34,775 nt of DNA from positions 1-34,775 of the forward strand of contig JAIDKG010000082.1 in NCBI GenBank assembly GCA_029051525.1. Reading direction: 5' to 3'. How positions within the stretch are numbered: the first letter of the stretch is position 1; the number at the start of each line of letters is the position of its first letter. Positions 16,236-23,990 of this stretch are shown here, piece by piece. The notes under the pieces were generated by a model. That model made no database searches. It was not told the DNA's origin and saw only the letters and a program-made list of their open reading frames with translations. This DNA comes from Muribaculaceae bacterium (lineage in GTDB: Bacteria > Bacteroidota > Bacteroidia > Bacteroidales > Muribaculaceae). Made by a program: the position numbers and the translations under genes.

Positions 16236-16414
16236 GATAATACTATTCGACAGTGGGCACCAATACGCACACCACCGCCTCACCTTATACCACACGCCCT
16301 ACAGTAGAAAAACTCTTCAAAAAAATCATACAACATTATCTCAATGATATTCAGCATCATACACTGAATTCTGCATGAGAGGGAATAAAAAAAAGAAAAA
16401 AAGTGGTCAAAAAA

Positions 16415-16446
16415 TTTGGTCAAACCAAAAATAAGTCGTAACTTTG
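16415..16446 (+). promoter_or_regulatory. Promoter for tRNA-Ala
   Basis: TTTG (16415-16418), 20 nt, then TAACTTTG (16439-16446) match the Bacteroidetes promoter pattern fully. The predicted start near 16453 is about 70 nt before the tRNA. Confidence 0.8.
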
Positions 16447-16521
16447 CATCGTCAATGAGAGCAAGAGAGCCTCGAAACAAGACAATAAACATTGTGGCGG
16501 GCAGCTTTCAAACGGCAGAAT

Positions 16522-16595
16522 GGGGCATTAGCTCATCTGGCTAGAGCGTTTGACTGGCAGTCAAGAGGTGACCAGTTCGAGTCTGGTATGCTCCA
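16522..16595 (+). tRNA. tRNA-Ala (anticodon GGC)
   Basis: A full cloverleaf can be drawn. The acceptor GGGGCAT/ATGCTCC has one G.T pair, the D arm is GCTC/GAGC, and the anticodon stem TTTGA/TCAAG carries the loop CTGGCAG. The variable region is AGGTG and the T arm is ACCAG-TTCGAGT-CTGGT. The anticodon GGC reads GCC/GCU alanine codons. The 3' CCA is not fully encoded (ACC then T). A promoter and an intrinsic terminator flank it, so it is a single-gene transcript. Confidence 0.95.
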
Positions 16596-16603
16596 CCTCC
16601 AAA

Positions 16604-16652
16604 GGAATTTAGGCAATAACTGTACATCAGGTATTGCCTAAATTTCTTTTTT
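16604..16652 (+). terminator. Terminator of tRNA-Ala
   Basis: A stem of 13 bp plus flanking pairs (16604-16618 with 16632-16646) is followed by a TCTTTTTT run on the plus strand, 9 nt after the tRNA. Confidence 0.9.
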
Positions 16653-16690
16653 AATCTGATAATCTGAGATTTAGGCCGACTCAGTGTTAG

Positions 16691-16708
16691 TTAGAGCGCG
16701 TTCCTTAA
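16691..16708 (+). repeat. Repeat head between tRNA-Ala and the HD gene
   Basis: TTAGAGCGCGTTCCTTAA matches the head; it then diverges. It falls in the 290-bp gene-free stretch after the tRNA. Confidence 0.8.
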
Positions 16709-16746
16709 GACCCTGTACATCATTAAAGGGTTTTTAACAGTTTGGC

Positions 16747-16778
16747 TTTGACTCGATTTCAACTTGTACATGAATTTG
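16747..16778 (+). promoter_or_regulatory. Weak candidate promoter for the small ORF and HD gene
   Basis: TTTG (16747-16750), 20 nt, then TGAATTTG (16771-16778), which departs from TAnnTTTG at one position. It lies 110 bp upstream of the first ORF. Confidence 0.3.
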
Positions 16779-16887
16779 TGATTCAAATGTGCGATTTTGG
16801 AATTGATAAAAGCAACGTTCATGATTACCATTAATTATCAGGCATTCGGAACCGGAAACTTCAAACTGAGATTACGCTTCTATCAGG

Positions 16888-17097
16888 ATGGAGATACAAA
16901 ATATTGACGATGCAATGCACTGCTACCTCTATGGGTATCCAATCACGGAAGAGCAATATCGCCGTTATGATTCCAAATATGAGCTTATAGCGTGCGGACT
17001 GATAGAAAATCATACGTGTGACACACATTATAACGAAAAATACTATGCAGAAGAACGAGCCAAAGGAATCAAACTCGGTTATATCAAAGAGCCTTGA
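16888..17097 (+). CDS. Small protein of unknown function overlapping the HD hydrolase gene
   Basis: A 69-residue polar ORF, rich in Tyr, Glu and His (CYLYGYPITEEQYRRYDSKY), with no membrane segment or family I recognise. Its last 53 bp overlap the start of the HD gene in another frame, which suggests translational coupling. Base composition is visibly more A/T-rich than the flanking urease and transporter genes. It could be a partner of the hydrolase or a regulatory leader ORF. The possibility that it is non-coding remains. Confidence 0.5.
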   Translation: MEIQNIDDAMHCYLYGYPITEEQYRRYDSKYELIACGLIENHTCDTHYNEKYYAEERAKGIKLGYIKEP

Positions 17098-17497
17098 TAT
17101 TGCCACTCGTGCGCACCACGGCCAATGGGATATCAGTGGCGACCCGGTTATCCTACACCCGCTTGCAGTAGGACTGATGGGGAAGACTCCCGATGAGATA
17201 TGTGCCGGATTCCTTCATGATGTGGCTGAAGATACTTCCGTCACTTTCGATGACATGATTGCCGAGGGAATCCCGGCTAATATTGTAGAGGCTCTCAAGC
17301 TACTCACCCATAGTAAAGACATCCCGTATCTTGACTACGTAAAAGGCATCATCGCATCGGGCAATTCTCTTGCCATAGCTACCAAACTCAACGACCTGAC
17401 ACATAATCTCGAACGCGGCAGACGTATGGGCTACAACCGACTTGTGGCCAAACATTCATCCGCCCTTGAAGAGTTCCGAAAAGCCGGGCTTGCCTAA
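17045..17497 (+). CDS. HD-domain protein resembling small (p)ppGpp hydrolases (MESH1/SpoT-N type)
   Basis: From the ATG at 17045 the protein has 150 residues. It carries the HD-domain signature of the SpoT/MESH1 hydrolase half: SLDIATRAHHGQ, then PVILHPLAV, then AGFLHDVAEDT (metal-binding His-Asp plus ED), and LATKLNDLTHNL with the distal Asp. This domain removes the 3' pyrophosphate of (p)ppGpp or acts on related nucleotides. No synthetase domain is present, and length fits stand-alone hydrolases. A further in-frame ATG at 17018 lies inside the upstream ORF and is less likely. A terminator follows at 17521. The exact substrate is inferred from family. Confidence 0.8.
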   Translation: MQKNEPKESNSVISKSLDIATRAHHGQWDISGDPVILHPLAVGLMGKTPDEICAGFLHDVAEDTSVTFDDMIAEGIPANIVEALKLLTHSKDIPYLDYVKGIIASGNSLAIATKLNDLTHNLERGRRMGYNRLVAKHSSALEEFRKAGLA

Positions 17498-17520
17498 CAC
17501 ACCTCTCCCCATCAGTATAG

Positions 17521-17550
17521 ACGCGACTAACCCAATAGTCGCGTTTTTTG
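17521..17550 (+). terminator. Terminator of the HD gene
   Basis: A perfect 9-bp stem (17521-17529 with 17536-17544), a 6-nt loop and a TTTTTTG run, 23 bp after the HD gene stop codon. Confidence 0.88.
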
Positions 17551-17592
17551 TGTCTGTAAATACCATTATTTCCCATCTTTGCGGCGTTTATC

Positions 17593-17633
17593 AGATGAGG
17601 CGATTTAATTCAGGGAGTTTTATCGCCTCATCT
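17593..17633. repeat. 12-bp inverted repeat with 17-nt loop
   Basis: AGATGAGGCGAT (17593-17604) pairs with ATCGCCTCATCT (17622-17633). No T run follows. It lies between the HD terminator and the fused repeat heads, with no gene attached. Confidence 0.6.
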
Positions 17634-17663
17634 CTCTCCACGGAGTTCATACAAACACGACTA

Positions 17664-17724
17664 AGAGCGCGTTCCTTAAAATTTCGCCGCCCCTACGGCC
17701 CCGAAATTTTAAGGAACGCGCTCT
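17664..17724. repeat. Two repeat heads fused as a 23-bp perfect palindrome
   Basis: A full head in plus orientation (17664-17686) is mirrored exactly by one in minus orientation (17702-17724), with only a 15-nt loop from the CCGTAGGGG region between. A run of seven T residues starts a few bases beyond on the plus strand, so it could also act as a terminator facing the minus-strand gene at 17770. Confidence 0.9.
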
Positions 17725-17769
17725 ATAATTTTTTTGATGCAATTTAGGGCTGTGGGGCTTTGATTAGAT

Positions 17770-18435
17770 TTATCGGGGGCGCAGTGAGCGGAGGCTGTCG
17801 GTGGAGGGGAAGCGCGGGTCAGGCAGTCTGAGTCCGGGGCGTGGTGTGGGAGCCGGGTGGTCGGCGATGCTGTGGTGGAGGTTTTTTATTACGGGAATGC
17901 CGAAGAAGCCGCGTTGGAGCTGAAGGGAGAGGTGACTACCTTTATGCAGGCGGCGGTATTCGGAGTAGGGGAGCTGCAGGTCTTTGGTGCGGCCGGAGGG
18001 GAAGGTGATTTGGATGAAGTATACTTTGTAGGGTGTGCCGCGGGAATAGGAGTGGCGACCAGTGCGGTTGGAGTGATGATGGATTTTGTAGTAGCGTGAG
18101 GTTATCTCCACATCACGAGTTATTTCGCTTGATGGGCGGGATCCATAGTAGTTGATTGAATAGAAAAGGAGAAGCAGCACCGATGTAGTCACAATGATAT
18201 GCACTATGCAGTTAACCCACACTGCGCGCATATCTGTGAGCCATTTCCATAGTTGCCAACCCCAAAGGGATGTGATGATGGCTACTGCAGCTGAGATGCC
18301 GAGTGGCCACCAGCCGTTGATAAGAGTATCGTGATGCAGGGTAATGCTAAACCCATAACATCCGAGCGATACCAGACACACGATTGTGGCCAGTATCGCC
18401 CGGAGGAGTATGCGTCCGGAAAATTTTCCACTCAT
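17770..18435 (-). CDS. Membrane protein of unknown function
   Basis: A 221-residue protein with three hydrophobic helices (about 8-32, 42-62 and 72-96) followed by a soluble, basic C-terminal domain with a predicted beta-rich core (YKVYFIQITFPSGRTKDLQLPYSEYRRL). The tail is proline/arginine-rich (PAPTPRPGLRLPDPRFPSTD). I do not recognise a family. It follows the MFS transporter by 9 bp on the same strand, so it is likely co-transcribed with the urea transporter and the MFS gene. The helix topology suggests a small sensor or assembly factor, but nothing shows that directly. Confidence 0.7.
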   Translation of the reverse strand: MSGKFSGRILLRAILATIVCLVSLGCYGFSITLHHDTLINGWWPLGISAAVAIITSLWGWQLWKWLTDMRAVWVNCIVHIIVTTSVLLLLFYSINYYGSRPSSEITRDVEITSRYYKIHHHSNRTGRHSYSRGTPYKVYFIQITFPSGRTKDLQLPYSEYRRLHKGSHLSLQLQRGFFGIPVIKNLHHSIADHPAPTPRPGLRLPDPRFPSTDSLRSLRPR

Positions 18436-18444
18436 ATATTATTG

Positions 18445-19881
18445 TTATATCTTGGTGTCGGAAAGTTTTTCTACGCGGCGCCCGTAGATGCCTGTCACGA
18501 TGGCTCCGATGGCCATGATTACGGCAGAAAACGCCAATACCAGGACTCCACCCCCCGCTTTGAGCAGCAGGGGCACAAGGAATACTCCGGCCACTGCGCC
18601 TGCCTTTCCAATGGCGGCGGCTATGCCGGTGCCTTGTCCGCGCACCTCTACGGGGTAAATGCGCGGGGGAAGCAGATAGGTCACCAGATGGGGTCCTATA
18701 TTAAGAAACAATTCAAACGCCATAAAGGATATGAGCGAAATCCATACCGGCCATTTCAAGTGGTAGGAGAAGAGGAGAATGAGGAGCGAAGCAGCACATG
18801 CCCAGAAACATACGCTCTGTAATCTCACCTCTCTCACTCGGTGGGAGGCGAGCCATACACCAATCAGAAACCCCGGGAGGATGATGCAGGATATCCACAT
18901 CGTGGTCTTGACCGACGAGGCCACACCGGCTATTGCGGTGGCAGAGGCTGACTGATGTTCGATGCCGAGTGCCATGACCAGAATAGGGATAAAGACTCCG
19001 ATGCCATACACTCCCAGTCCCTCACAACTCCATGGGATTCCACTCAGCACTACCTTATCCCAATAGCGGCGGCAGAAGCTGAAGAATCCGAGACGGGAGG
19101 GGGATTGTACTGACTGGCCCGCTGCGGATTGCTGTGGCTGTGGATTGAGTTCGGCCGCCGAAAAACCAACCGATGAACCCAAGAAGCGATGCAGTGCAAT
19201 CACCGCTTTGGTCTTCTTGCCATGACAGAGCAACCACTTCGGACTCTCGAAGAAATATATTCGCGACAGGAGCATGATAGCAGCCACCACAGCAATGGTC
19301 CACATCAACTGCGGCCAGTTGGCTGGATTGCTCCATCCGGCCACCAGCAGGAATGATATGCCGGCACCGAGGATATTGCCGAATGCAGCCCCCGACTTCA
19401 CAATTCCGAGCATAAGGAGCTGGTAGCGGGCCGGCATGAGTTCGGATGTATAGTCGGAGTCGAGACTGTATTCGCCGCCGATGCCGAAGCCCACCACAAA
19501 AAGTGAGATTATGAGCACCCAGACATTAGGCACAAACACGGCTACCAGCGAAGCCACGAGCACCAGAGCCGGACAGAAACGGAAAAAGGGGAGATAGCCA
19601 TAGCGGTCGCTGAGGCGTCCGAACACCATCGAGCCCACCATGATGCCAATTAGGTCGGCCGCGCCGATAAGCCCCTGCACCAACGACGACATGTGGGCAT
19701 AGGTCGAAGTGAGCGCCATAAGCGGAATAATCACACCCGCCACGGTTGCCACCATAGTGCCGATCATCTGTCCGAGCGATGCCACCACGGCAATCCACCA
19801 GTGGCGCCATGTGAGGGGTGCATCGGCTATGGTGTAGCGGGGTGCAGAAGAGGTAGAAGAGGATTTAACAGTCGACATCAT
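18445..19881 (-). CDS. Major facilitator superfamily transporter
   Basis: This 478-residue protein has about 12 membrane helices. It carries the MFS motif A (GRLSDRYGYLPFF, about 88-100), the helix-5 region GIGGEYSLDSDYTSELMPARYQ and a central loop PKWLLCHGKK, as in the sugar-porter/SV2-like MFS groups. The C-terminal half repeats the pattern (YPVEVRGQGTGIAAAIGKAGAVAG). Substrate is not evident; such proteins carry sugars, organic acids or aromatic compounds. It lies 46 bp downstream of the urea transporter gene, with two repeat heads in the gap, and may share its transcript. The start could be either of two adjacent ATG codons. Confidence 0.88.
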   Translation of the reverse strand: MMSTVKSSSTSSAPRYTIADAPLTWRHWWIAVVASLGQMIGTMVATVAGVIIPLMALTSTYAHMSSLVQGLIGAADLIGIMVGSMVFGRLSDRYGYLPFFRFCPALVLVASLVAVFVPNVWVLIISLFVVGFGIGGEYSLDSDYTSELMPARYQLLMLGIVKSGAAFGNILGAGISFLLVAGWSNPANWPQLMWTIAVVAAIMLLSRIYFFESPKWLLCHGKKTKAVIALHRFLGSSVGFSAAELNPQPQQSAAGQSVQSPSRLGFFSFCRRYWDKVVLSGIPWSCEGLGVYGIGVFIPILVMALGIEHQSASATAIAGVASSVKTTMWISCIILPGFLIGVWLASHRVREVRLQSVCFWACAASLLILLFSYHLKWPVWISLISFMAFELFLNIGPHLVTYLLPPRIYPVEVRGQGTGIAAAIGKAGAVAGVFLVPLLLKAGGGVLVLAFSAVIMAIGAIVTGIYGRRVEKLSDTKI

Positions 19882-19899
19882 ATTCAGTGTATGATTAAT

Positions 19900-19941
19900 T
19901 TAAAGCGCGTGACTTAGAGCGCGTGACTTAAAATTTCGGGG
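19900..19941 (+). repeat. Two tandem variant repeat heads at the end of the urea transporter gene
   Basis: Two tandem copies of a variant head (AGCGCGTGACTTA instead of AGCGCGTTCCTTA), the second running on into AAATTTCGGGG. The second head overlaps the last codons and the stop of the urea transporter gene (19928-19930). The same TGA substitution in both suggests duplication after mutation. Confidence 0.85.
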
Positions 19942-20893
19942 CAAACATCTTGTAGCCCGGAATCAAGAAGAGCCAAGTGCCGATACAGAAGGGTCCGGTC
20001 AATGTGGCAAGACCTATCGGGGCAAATGCCGCATTCATGCCGGCCTGTATGAATACGGTGGCCACGATGCCGAGCAGTGACCATATCCATGTGCGCCAAT
20101 TGCCTGTGCGACAGAATGTGGCGCCCAACGCGATGCCGGTCAGCACGGCTGAGAAGCCGTAGAGACCCTCTGCGATATCAGCCGCCGGCCCGCGCCACAA
20201 GATAATTGTGAATAGCGACACTGCCGATGCAATAGCTGCCCAAAGGGCTGCGCGCCACGAGCAGACAGCAAGCCCTGCAAGGAAGAATATGCCTGTCACC
20301 CAGCTATTGATCAAGAATACCTGCGAGATTCCCTTAAGCCAATACACCACCAGATTACCGAAGCTCATATCGAGATGGCCTACTGTCTCTGATGCCATGA
20401 CCGGCACCGATTCAAACTCCGGGGGCATGCCATGCATGTAGCGGGCTGCGAGAAGGAAAAACCATGTGCAGAGCACGAAGGGGAAAGTGAAGGAACTTGT
20501 GCCATATGGGGCAAACACACGATTGAGCGCTGTGCGCACCCAAGTGGTCATAGCCGCGCAAAGGATGAGTGCCAGCCACATCCATATCGTATTACCCATA
20601 AATGTAGGGAAGGCGCAACCCACAAGTACACCATTGAATCCCCAGAGGCCTTGCGCACCGTTGGTATCTGAAAGTTTCAGGCAATAACCGGCCAGAGTGG
20701 AAACCACCACACCGACCACAGCACCCCAGGCCACCACACCGAGCCCCTCGGCATAAGCGCCCCAGAAAATACCGATCAGAAATAAGAGACCGGTCCACAT
20801 GCTGTCTTGAAACATCACCTGGCCCACTCCCCGCAACACCGTGCGCGGGAAATCGCGCCATACGGCGCTATTTGCATTAGCAGAGTCGTTCAT
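19928..20893 (-). CDS. Urea transporter (UT family channel)
   Basis: UT proteins are trimeric channels for urea. The 321-residue protein shows the family's internal duplication. The first half has QVMFQDSMWTGLLFLIG, GLWGFNGVLVGCA and PYGTSSFTFPFVLCTWFF. The second half has QVFLINSWVTGIFFLAGL, GLYGFSAVLTGIALG and APIGLATLTGPFCIGTWLFL. Ten or so helices fit the length. The C-terminus APKF and the stop codon are encoded by a dispersed repeat head. It lies beside the urease operon and divergently from the nickel importer, which fits a role in feeding urease. It starts the minus-strand set UT, MFS, unknown membrane protein. Confidence 0.94.
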   Translation of the reverse strand: MNDSANANSAVWRDFPRTVLRGVGQVMFQDSMWTGLLFLIGIFWGAYAEGLGVVAWGAVVGVVVSTLAGYCLKLSDTNGAQGLWGFNGVLVGCAFPTFMGNTIWMWLALILCAAMTTWVRTALNRVFAPYGTSSFTFPFVLCTWFFLLAARYMHGMPPEFESVPVMASETVGHLDMSFGNLVVYWLKGISQVFLINSWVTGIFFLAGLAVCSWRAALWAAIASAVSLFTIILWRGPAADIAEGLYGFSAVLTGIALGATFCRTGNWRTWIWSLLGIVATVFIQAGMNAAFAPIGLATLTGPFCIGTWLFLIPGYKMFAPKF

Positions 20894-21189
20894 ATTTAAT
20901 CTATTAAGTGTAATTGATCAAGAATTATGCCTCGAGCGGCTTCTTATAAGCCTTCTTATGACAGGCACTTACCAAGCGGTAATTTAAGAGGATATCGCGC
21001 ATCCGGGTGCGGAGGCTCTTTCATATTATTAACATTCTGATGCTAATTAGGTTGAACGTGCAAATCGTTTTTTGTCTGTCGGGGCGAATCACAACAAGCG
21101 CTCTAAACAATAGGGGGCAAGTATACGTTAAAAAGCTTAAATAGAGAAAATATATACACAAAGTTTCACGACCAAATCTTATTGATACT
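20894..21189. other. Divergent intergenic region between urea transporter and cbiM
   Basis: This 296-bp region must hold both start signals but shows no clear TTTG/TAnnTTTG pair. It contains small hairpins (20938-20952, 20969-20982, 20998-21011) and a ten-base piece of a repeat head (AGCGCTCTAA, 21097-21106). I see no known nickel or cobalamin riboswitch. A metal-responsive operator is plausible but not visible to me. Confidence 0.4.
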
Positions 21190-22203
21190 ATGCACATGGC
21201 CGATGCCTTGATAAGCACTCCGGTGGCCATTACGGCCGGTGTGGCGGCAGCCGCACTGCTGGGAGTAGCTGGCTATAAAGTAAATAGAGAGAAGGGGGTC
21301 AATTCACGGATTGTGCCACTGATGGGAGTGCTGGGAGCCTTCGTATTCGCAGCGCAGATGATTAATTTCAGCATTCCCGGCACCGGTTCGTCGGGCCATA
21401 TAATCGGAGGCGTGCTCCTCGCGGCATTCCTCGGACCATGGGCGGCATTTCTCACCATTGCTTCGGTGCTGATAATCCAATGTCTGGTATTTGCCGATGG
21501 TGGATTGCTCGCATTGGGGTGCAACATAATCAATATGGGAGCCATGACCACACTTGTGGCCTACCCATTGATATTCCGACCGATGACGCGCCTCAGTCAG
21601 AGCTCCGGCCGACTCATAGCAGCCTCAATCATTGCCTGCCTCGTGGGTATCGAACTGGGGGCCTGCATGGTGACTCTTGAGACGGAAATCTCCGGAGTGA
21701 CGGCGCTCCCCACCAATTCATTCCTTGCACTGATGACCGGCATCCATCTTGCCATCGGTCTGGGTGAGGGTCTGGCCACCGGCGCCATATTGGCATTTGT
21801 GGTGAAGAGCCGTCCCGACCTTCTGGCTACATCGGTCGAAGCAGCGGCAGCCACCGGCACCACCACCACTCATCGCAACATGAAGGGTGTGTTGATCGGG
21901 TTTGGAATCGCAGCTCTGGTATTGGGCGGAGTGCTGGCATTCTTCGCATCCGAGTATCCCGATGGATTGGAATGGAGCATCGAGCGACTCACCGGAAGCA
22001 CCGAACTTGTCTCTACCCATGCCGACAATGTGGCCACCACACTTGAGCATGTGCAGAGAGCCACATCGGTAATGCCCGACTACGACAGCTCATTCTCCGG
22101 CATAATCGGAGCGGTGATGGTAGTGATCCTCGTGTGGAGTATCACTGCGCTCCTCACCTCAGGACGGCGGCATAAGCCGATAAAGGCCGACATAGGGCAG
22201 TAG
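21190..22203 (+). CDS. cbiM: ECF transporter substrate-binding subunit CbiM/NikM with C-terminal PDGLE domain
   Basis: This subunit captures Ni2+ or Co2+ for the energy-coupling-factor importer. The N-terminus MHMADAL supplies the metal-binding Met-His of the family, and H70 (GSSGHIIGG) is in the expected ligand region. Six to seven helices span residues 10-205. After a linker a second membrane unit (about 231-253) leads into YPDGLEWSIERL (256-267), the PDGLE/CbiN-NikN type domain, ending with a final helix (about 306-326). The two functions are fused in one 337-residue chain. Location beside urease and the urea channel makes nickel the likely substrate. Confidence 0.92.
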   Translation: MHMADALISTPVAITAGVAAAALLGVAGYKVNREKGVNSRIVPLMGVLGAFVFAAQMINFSIPGTGSSGHIIGGVLLAAFLGPWAAFLTIASVLIIQCLVFADGGLLALGCNIINMGAMTTLVAYPLIFRPMTRLSQSSGRLIAASIIACLVGIELGACMVTLETEISGVTALPTNSFLALMTGIHLAIGLGEGLATGAILAFVVKSRPDLLATSVEAAAATGTTTTHRNMKGVLIGFGIAALVLGGVLAFFASEYPDGLEWSIERLTGSTELVSTHADNVATTLEHVQRATSVMPDYDSSFSGIIGAVMVVILVWSITALLTSGRRHKPIKADIGQ

Positions 22204-22216
22204 GAGAATGGAGCAA

Positions 22217-22315
22217 ACTCATACCTCGGTATTCTCCTTGCAGAATGTGACAAAATCCACTCCAAGGGTGTACGACCCCTACGGCCACGAAATTTTAAGG
22301 AACGACGCACTCTAA
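22217..22315 (-). repeat. Truncated dispersed repeat, subtype 1 (R4)
   Basis: Read on the minus strand it has the head, a TCGTACACCCTTGG arm, the AGTGG loop, the ATTTTGTCAC arm and the terminal ATACC/GGTAT hairpin, closely matching the copy at 4096-4245. The 3' arms are missing; the element stops near the cbiM stop codon. A new stem, GGAGAAT (22203-22209) with ATTCTCC (22230-22236), has formed at the broken end. It fills the cbiM-cbiQ gap. Confidence 0.85.
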
Positions 22316-22331
22316 CTAAATAAAACTCAAC

Positions 22332-23129
22332 GTGACCAAACTTGAAAAGGCATATATCACTCTGCAGCGGATGGAGATGCGACACTCGGCGTCTCCATCC
22401 GCGGTATCGCCTTGTATGGCTGTCACGGTGAGTGTGGTGTATCTTGCGGTGATGCTGAGTGTGCCGATGGGCAGGCTCTCGATGTTATTATGGTTTGCAC
22501 TATATCCCATCATAGCATCGGCCTGGTGCGGCATCGGATTTGGCCGGATATTCCTGCGGTCGCTCTATGTGGTGCCACTGGTGGCCCTTATCGCACTCTT
22601 CAACCCGATCTGTGACCGCACCGTGGCATTCACCATCAGCGATGTGGCTATCAGCACCGGTTGGCTGAGTTTCTGCTCCATCATAGTGCGTGGTCTGCTT
22701 GCCATGCAGTGCATCCTGATCCTTATCGAGACTTGCGGATTCGTGGGGATATGTAGGGCGCTGCGACACATGGGGGTGCCGGCATTCCTTACCGACCAAC
22801 TACAGTTTGTGTATCGCTACCTCTCGGTGCTTCTACTCGAGGCTTTATCCATGCGTCGGGCCCGCGAGGCCAGAGGATATGGCCGGAAAAGTTACCCCAT
22901 CAGGTTATGGGGAGTGATGATCGGCCAACTCTTCCTGCGAGCCATCGACCGCTCCGAGCGGATCAACCGAGCCATGCAGGCACGCGGATTCACCGGCACG
23001 CTTCCGGCCTATCGGAGCGATGGCCGACAGTTGCGACCTGCCGACTGGATATATGGAGTGGTGATGTGCACCGGCATCGTGCTGCTACGCATCTTCAATC
23101 TCTCTCAGCTCTTCACCGCGCTGCAATAA
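22332..23129 (+). CDS. cbiQ: ECF transporter transmembrane subunit CbiQ/NikQ
   Basis: CbiQ links the metal-binding subunit to the ATPase. The 265-residue protein has about five helices and the two cytoplasmic Ala-Arg-Gly signatures that contact the ATPase: REARGYGRKSYP (about 177-188) and NRAMQARGFTG (about 213-223). It starts with GTG at 22332; the N-terminus MTKLEKAYITLQRME resembles CbiQ proteins of Bacteroidales, which supports that start. The gap after cbiM is filled by a truncated dispersed repeat. cbiO follows after 19 bp. Confidence 0.92.
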   Translation: MTKLEKAYITLQRMEMRHSASPSAVSPCMAVTVSVVYLAVMLSVPMGRLSMLLWFALYPIIASAWCGIGFGRIFLRSLYVVPLVALIALFNPICDRTVAFTISDVAISTGWLSFCSIIVRGLLAMQCILILIETCGFVGICRALRHMGVPAFLTDQLQFVYRYLSVLLLEALSMRRAREARGYGRKSYPIRLWGVMIGQLFLRAIDRSERINRAMQARGFTGTLPAYRSDGRQLRPADWIYGVVMCTGIVLLRIFNLSQLFTALQ

Positions 23130-23148
23130 CCATTTAATATTACGCACT

Positions 23149-23859
23149 ATGAGTCATCATTACATACGCTTCACAGATGTGCATTTTTCCTACCCTGATG
23201 GCTTTGAGGCTCTACGGGGTGTATCATTTCTTCTCACTCATGGTGAGCGGGTGGCCCTACTCGGGCGCAACGGAGCCGGGAAATCCACACTGCTTCTTCT
23301 CACCAACGGATTGCTGCTTCCATCCCGGGGGGAGGTGAATATCGGAGATGTGCCGGTGGGAAAGAAAACCCTCCCCATCGTGCGCCAGTCGGTGGGTATG
23401 GTATTCCAGAATCCTGACGACCAATTGTTTATGCCCACCGTGGAGGAGGATGTAGCCTTCGGGCCCCTGAATATGAAATTGCCTCCCGAGGAAGTGGAGC
23501 GAAGAGTCGGCATGGCGCTCGATGCTGTGGGTGCGTCAGATCTACGCAAGCGGAGCGCGATGCAACTCTCCGGCGGCCAGCGCCGACGCGTGGCGATAGC
23601 CACAGTGCTGAGTATGGAACCCTCCATATTAGTGCTCGACGAACCCACCTCCAACCTTGACTTCAGTGCCCGCCGCGATCTGATAGAAGTGCTTAAAGAC
23701 TTCACCCACACCCAACTTATCGCCACCCACGACCTCGACATGGTGCGCGAACTCTGTCCGAGATCGATAGTAATCGACAAGGGGCGCGTAGTGGCCGATG
23801 GAGAGACCACTGCAATACTGGAAGATCAGAAGATGCTCGAAATCTTAGGTATAAGTTGA
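23149..23859 (+). CDS. cbiO: ECF transporter ATP-binding subunit CbiO/NikO
   Basis: This is the ATPase that drives nickel/cobalt import. The 236-residue ABC protein has Walker A GRNGAGKST (39-47), the Q-loop in VFQNPDDQLF (85-94), the signature LSGGQRRR (140-147) and Walker B LVLDEPT (161-167), then the H-loop ATHDLDM. The FQNPDDQLF sequence is typical of ECF ATPases. Only one ATPase gene is present, so it acts as a homodimer. It is the third gene of cbiM-cbiQ-cbiO. Confidence 0.95.
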   Translation: MSHHYIRFTDVHFSYPDGFEALRGVSFLLTHGERVALLGRNGAGKSTLLLLTNGLLLPSRGEVNIGDVPVGKKTLPIVRQSVGMVFQNPDDQLFMPTVEEDVAFGPLNMKLPPEEVERRVGMALDAVGASDLRKRSAMQLSGGQRRRVAIATVLSMEPSILVLDEPTSNLDFSARRDLIEVLKDFTHTQLIATHDLDMVRELCPRSIVIDKGRVVADGETTAILEDQKMLEILGIS

Positions 23860-23990
23860 TGCTCCACTATCATATAAGAGCAATGGCTGCTGAAATGAAC
23901 CGACCATGCCGTCAGAGGGTTAGAATATTATCAGATTCCCAATGGCATGAATAACTGATTCCCAAAATAAACCAAGATTCCAAACAAGCT

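Noticed and set aside
16280..16492. Minus-strand ORF of 70 codons upstream of ureA
   Set aside because: It covers the tRNA promoter and an A/T run that gives Phe-rich nonsense; kept only as the unexplained source region for the orphan terminator.
16522..16595. tRNA-Ala as an integration (att) site for the downstream islet
   Set aside because: I found no duplicated tRNA 3' end downstream and no integrase gene in the window.
20894..21189. Nickel/cobalt or cobalamin riboswitch in the cbiM leader
   Set aside because: Only small weak hairpins are present; no known riboswitch core could be recognised.
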